A DNA stretch of 8,631 nt, from NCBI GenBank assembly GCA_902470265.1, contig CABRFW010000056.1:1-8631 (forward strand), written 5' to 3'. Source of the stretch: an uncultured Collinsella sp. Its GTDB lineage: Bacteria > Actinomycetota > Coriobacteriia > Coriobacteriales > Coriobacteriaceae. This document shows, piece by piece, positions 6,472-8,631 of this stretch. Under the pieces are notes generated by a model. That model was not told the origin of the DNA. It saw only the letters and a list, made by a program, of their open reading frames with translations, and made no database searches. The position numbers and the translations under genes were made by a program. Numbering within the stretch: position 1 is the stretch's first letter; every line of letters begins with the position of its first letter.

Positions 6472-7689
6472 TCAACGGTCATCGTCCTTCAGCAAGCGCC
6501 ACAGCGTTGTACGGCTTATGCCCAGCACCTCCGCCGCACGGGTTCGGTTGCCGTGGAGATGGTCTACAACCAGATGCGCGATATCTCGCTCGGTATCGGC
6601 CAGCGGTCGCAGGATATACAGGTCACTTTCAAGCGTCGGGGCGCCAAAGGTTGCGGTCTTAATCACGTCCTCTTGGGCGAGCACTTCCTCCGCCACAGCG
6701 CGGTCCACCGTGCCCGTCCCCACCAATATATACAGTCGTTCCGAGACCTCGCGGAGCTGCAGATAGTTGCGCGGCCAGCGGTAAGCATCGAGCGTCTTCG
6801 TCGCCGCGGCAGACAGCGTGGGCGCTGCCGTCCCAAATGCATCAGCGAGATATTCCAAATAGCGCGCGACCTTCGTCGACGCGGCTCCCTGCTCGGCGAT
6901 TGCCGGCGCGACGCTCACCGCACAGGCGAAGCGCTCGGTCACAAAGGCGGCTTGATCACTTTCGCCGCCGCCCGGCATGTCATTCGCCGTCAGCACCACA
7001 TGGCAGCGCGTCGCCAACGCGGTGTCGGTCATCGTGGAGACCAGCTCGCGGAGGCGCTGGGGGCCAACCGCGTTCCAGCCCTCAATGCAAAGGGTCAGCC
7101 CCATTTGGAACAACGGCGATTCGACGCTTTTGAGTACATGGCGCCAACCGCGCTCGGTGAGCTCATCGAGCGCAACGGAAACAAAGGGCTGATCGGCAAA
7201 AGGACCGTCCAGATAGAGGCGCTTGGCGATCTCGACCTGACCCGCTCCCAGCTCGCCCTCGAGCATAAGAGGCACACCGCGCGCGTAACTCTCTGCAACC
7301 GGCGCAGCCACCGAGGCCGCCCCCTCAACGATGCCGTACGCGCTCGATTCGTAGCGGGCCTCAACTTCGTCGGCGTTGAGCCACTCGATGCCCGCATGCG
7401 CCGCGGCACCGCGCACCTCGCGGACCACAACGACCCAAAGCCTCCCGCCCTCTTTGTCGGTGGGGCGAACGGTCAGGCTCAGGCGCGTACCCGCACGCCC
7501 CATAACCAGACGCGCGCCGTCTCCTATACGGTCGAGACGCTCAGCGACAAAAGCTGCCGCATCCCGCTCAAGCGCCGCGTCATTCATGGTCGAGATCGCG
7601 ACGTCCCCACGCGCATCGATTGCCAATGCCGAGGCCCCGGCAGCAGCTAGGGCATCGGTCAAGATGTTCAGCTTGGCATCGCTATCCAT
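6472..7689 (-). CDS. Fis-HTH regulator with a degenerate NtrC-type AAA+ domain
   Basis: Protein of 405 residues. Residues 1 to about 125 form an unrecognised N-terminal domain, perhaps a sensor. Residues about 126-325 align by eye with a sigma-54 activator AAA+ domain: the Walker A position reads GELGAGQVE (145-153, Gln151 where Lys is required), PFVSV follows at 168-172, Walker B is TLCIEG (199-204) instead of a TLFLDE-like motif, and LTAND (233-237) is in the sensor I region. YRWPRNYLQLREVSERL (303-319) matches the sensor II 'WPGNVREL' motif. The GAFTGA sigma-54 contact loop is absent. The C-terminus (about 366-401, GNRTRAAEVLGISRTTLWRLL) is a textbook Fis-type helix-turn-helix. It probably binds DNA but neither hydrolyses ATP nor activates sigma-54. 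The ATG at 7689 follows AGGGG with a 6-nt spacer. The frame stays open to 7890, but without a good start. Confidence 0.85.
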   Translation of the reverse strand: MDSDAKLNILTDALAAAGASALAIDARGDVAISTMNDAALERDAAAFVAERLDRIGDGARLVMGRAGTRLSLTVRPTDKEGGRLWVVVVREVRGAAAHAGIEWLNADEVEARYESSAYGIVEGAASVAAPVAESYARGVPLMLEGELGAGQVEIAKRLYLDGPFADQPFVSVALDELTERGWRHVLKSVESPLFQMGLTLCIEGWNAVGPQRLRELVSTMTDTALATRCHVVLTANDMPGGGESDQAAFVTERFACAVSVAPAIAEQGAASTKVARYLEYLADAFGTAAPTLSAAATKTLDAYRWPRNYLQLREVSERLYILVGTGTVDRAVAEEVLAQEDVIKTATFGAPTLESDLYILRPLADTERDIAHLVVDHLHGNRTRAAEVLGISRTTLWRLLKDDDR

Positions 7690-7725
7690 GATTTGCCCCT
7701 GTCCGCGGCGACGTGCAACCGCCGA

Positions 7726-7739
7726 CGGTCGTACGACCG
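7726..7739. promoter_or_regulatory. Perfect 14-bp palindrome upstream of the Fis-type regulator
   Basis: CGGTCGTACGACCG is fully self-complementary. Its near edge is 36 bp before the ATG at 7689. A dimeric Fis-type helix-turn-helix protein needs a dyad of about this size, so an autoregulatory operator is plausible. Confidence 0.45.
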
Positions 7740-7740
7740 A

Positions 7741-7780
7741 GTGTTTCAAAATTGAACGATATTGCTCACCAAACACTATA
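7741..7780 (-). promoter_or_regulatory. AT-rich dyad and -10-like element before the regulator gene
   Basis: GTGTTT (7741-7746) and AAACAC (7771-7776) are reverse complements, and inside them is TTCAA-AA-TTGAA (7745-7756). On the minus strand TATAGT (7780-7775) is a good -10 hexamer, but no -35 lies 16-18 nt before it. A second -10-like TATACT lies at about 7804-7809. This is the likely promoter zone of the regulator gene, with low precision. Confidence 0.35.
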
Positions 7781-7814
7781 GGGCAGAAGCCGCCGTCCTG
7801 CGAGTATATGAGTT

Positions 7815-7840
7815 GCCCCGCATCGCCATCCTGGCGGGGC
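7815..7840. repeat. GC-rich hairpin with two competing foldings
   Basis: GCCCCGC (7815-7821) pairs perfectly with GCGGGGC (7834-7840). An alternative inner hairpin CGCCA-TCC-TGGCG (7824-7836) uses part of the same right arm. No U-tract follows on either strand. It touches the larger hairpin at base 7840. Confidence 0.5.
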
Positions 7841-7902
7841 GATAAGAGCTCTTCGGGACCTATCAACCTGCGGACAAGCCATACCCGCAAGAGCTCCTAT
7901 CG
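7840..7902. ncRNA. Long hairpin downstream of the YeiH gene, possible cis-acting RNA
   Basis: On the minus strand, 14 continuous pairs including one G-U join 7902-7889 to 7853-7840. After one bulged base, four more G/C pairs extend the stem. The 26-nt apical part can form a small CUUG-UCCG-CAGG hairpin. It begins 53 nt after the YeiH stop and ends 150 nt before the regulator ATG. It lacks a U-tract, so it is not a standard terminator, and I recognise no known riboswitch class. The pairing is directly visible; whether the RNA does anything is inference. Confidence 0.45.
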
Positions 7903-7955
7903 CTCCACCGTGGACATGCGCTCACCAGCACGCAGCGCGCAAATAAGCTACTTCT

Positions 7956-8631
7956 CTACCAGATTCCCAGCACGTGCTGCATTCCCAAACTCATGCACGC
8001 AATGCCAATCCAGCAGCAAAAGCCCAGGGCGATGGGCTTGCCGCCCTTTTTGACCAGCTCGACGATATCGGTATTAAAACCAATAGCCGCCATGGCCATC
8101 ACGATAAAGAACTTCGACAGCTCCTTGATGGGCGCCGTAATGGATGCAGGAAGCTGAAGCACCGTGGTGATTACGCTCGCCAGCACAAAGAACAGCACGA
8201 ACATGGGAAACGCGCGTTTAAGCGAGAACGTGCTTTTGGCGTCGCCGCCGGCCTTGCGCGCCAGATGCATCTGCCAGCATGCGAGAGCCAACGTAATGGG
8301 AATAATGGCCAGCGTCCTGGTGAGCTTGACCACTGTGGCGCTTTCGAGCACATTGGCGCCGGGATGCATACTGTCCCAGGCGCTCGCCGCGGCCGTTACC
8401 GACGAGGTGTCGTTGATGGCGGTGCCGGCAAACAGGCCAAAGCCCTCGTTGGTCAGCCCGAGCATGCCGCCGAGCGTCGGAAACACGAGCGCCGCGATAA
8501 CGTTAAACAGGAAGATGACCGAAATGGCCTGGGCAATCTCGCGATCGTCGGCATCGATGACGGGCGCGGTCGCGGCGATGGCAGAACCGCCGCAAATCGA
8601 CGAACCCACACCCACAAGCGTCGCGATCTTG
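7956..8631 (-). CDS. YeiH-family putative sulfate exporter, C-terminal part
   Basis: The gene enters from beyond the window end, so only its last 224 or so codons are present and the true start is not seen. The first visible residues continue IATLVGVGSSICGGSAIAA, the conserved Gly/Ser-rich 'SICGxSAIAA' motif of the family. AINDTSSVTAAA and the ATVVKLTRTLAIIPI-type segment follow, both hallmarks of this family (Pfam Cons_hypoth698). At least five membrane helices are visible, ending in LGMQHVLGIW and a TAG. Proteins of this family are integral inner-membrane transporters annotated as putative sulfate exporters, but direct transport evidence is thin. The next gene on the strand, 266 nt on, is the degenerate Fis-type regulator, so a regulatory link is possible but unproven. 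The internal GTG at 8615 is a Val codon, not a start. Confidence 0.9.
   Translation of the reverse strand, partial: KIATLVGVGSSICGGSAIAATAPVIDADDREIAQAISVIFLFNVIAALVFPTLGGMLGLTNEGFGLFAGTAINDTSSVTAAASAWDSMHPGANVLESATVVKLTRTLAIIPITLALACWQMHLARKAGGDAKSTFSLKRAFPMFVLFFVLASVITTVLQLPASITAPIKELSKFFIVMAMAAIGFNTDIVELVKKGGKPIALGFCCWIGIACMSLGMQHVLGIW

Noticed and set aside
6451..7650. Long plus-strand open frame of 399 codons
   Set aside because: It lies fully antisense to the Fis-type regulator, has Arg/His-rich composition typical of a GC-rich shadow frame, and has no ribosome binding site or family features.
7690..7890. In-frame N-terminal extension of the regulator by 67 codons
   Set aside because: It would translate the hairpins, dyad and palindrome and starts at a TTG without a ribosome binding site; the ATG at 7689 has a good one.
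7840..7902. Known riboswitch class or tRNA-like element
   Set aside because: The loop sequences match no class I can recall, and there is no T-loop or anticodon arrangement.
7690..7955. Sigma-54 promoter for the transporter or regulator
   Set aside because: No TGGC-N8-TTGC-type pair with correct spacing was found on the minus strand.
1..8631. CRISPR array, insertion sequence or prophage
   Set aside because: No regularly spaced direct repeats, no transposase or integrase frame, and no phage structural gene was seen on either strand.

Overview
The window (about 60% GC by eye) looks like chromosome from a high-GC Gram-positive, most likely a Coriobacteriia gut actinobacterium such as Collinsella. 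That placement is an inference from codon usage, a MarR plus split-ABC-exporter operon and general protein style; no rRNA or marker gene is present. No tRNA, CRISPR array, integrase or transposase is visible, and almost everything is on the minus strand.

Reading along the minus strand, 4295 to 63 is a tight three-gene operon: a MarR-family regulator, then two ABC half-transporters that together form a heterodimeric drug-type exporter. The junctions overlap or nearly touch (13 nt overlap, then a 1 nt gap). The first half-transporter has the degenerate ATPase residues (Asp for the catalytic Glu, Gln for the switch His). The second has the intact catalytic residues but an altered signature motif. 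The pair is therefore predicted to have one dead and one active ATP site. The marR promoter carries two near-identical 14-bp repeats 35 bp apart, one filling the -35/-10 spacer, which are good candidates for the MarR operator. A small palindromic element overlaps the stop codon of the last gene.

Upstream, 4477-4767 (minus) encodes an unrecognised 96-residue protein with a strong ribosome binding site and its own intrinsic terminator. A 294-nt AT-richer intergenic stretch separates it from a divergent plus-strand nitroreductase (5062-5583). The nitroreductase converges on a minus-strand gene (5812-6387) for a single-pass membrane protein with a basic N-terminal half and an acidic C-terminal tail. 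The convergent gap holds two strong hairpins.

Further upstream on the minus strand are a Fis-HTH regulator with a degenerate NtrC-type AAA+ domain (6472-7689) and the C-terminal part of a YeiH-family putative sulfate exporter (7956 to the window end). The 266-nt gap between these two is packed with secondary structure: a long hairpin, a second hairpin touching it, an AT-rich dyad and a perfect 14-bp palindrome. The degenerate regulator and this structured gap are the least explained parts of the window.
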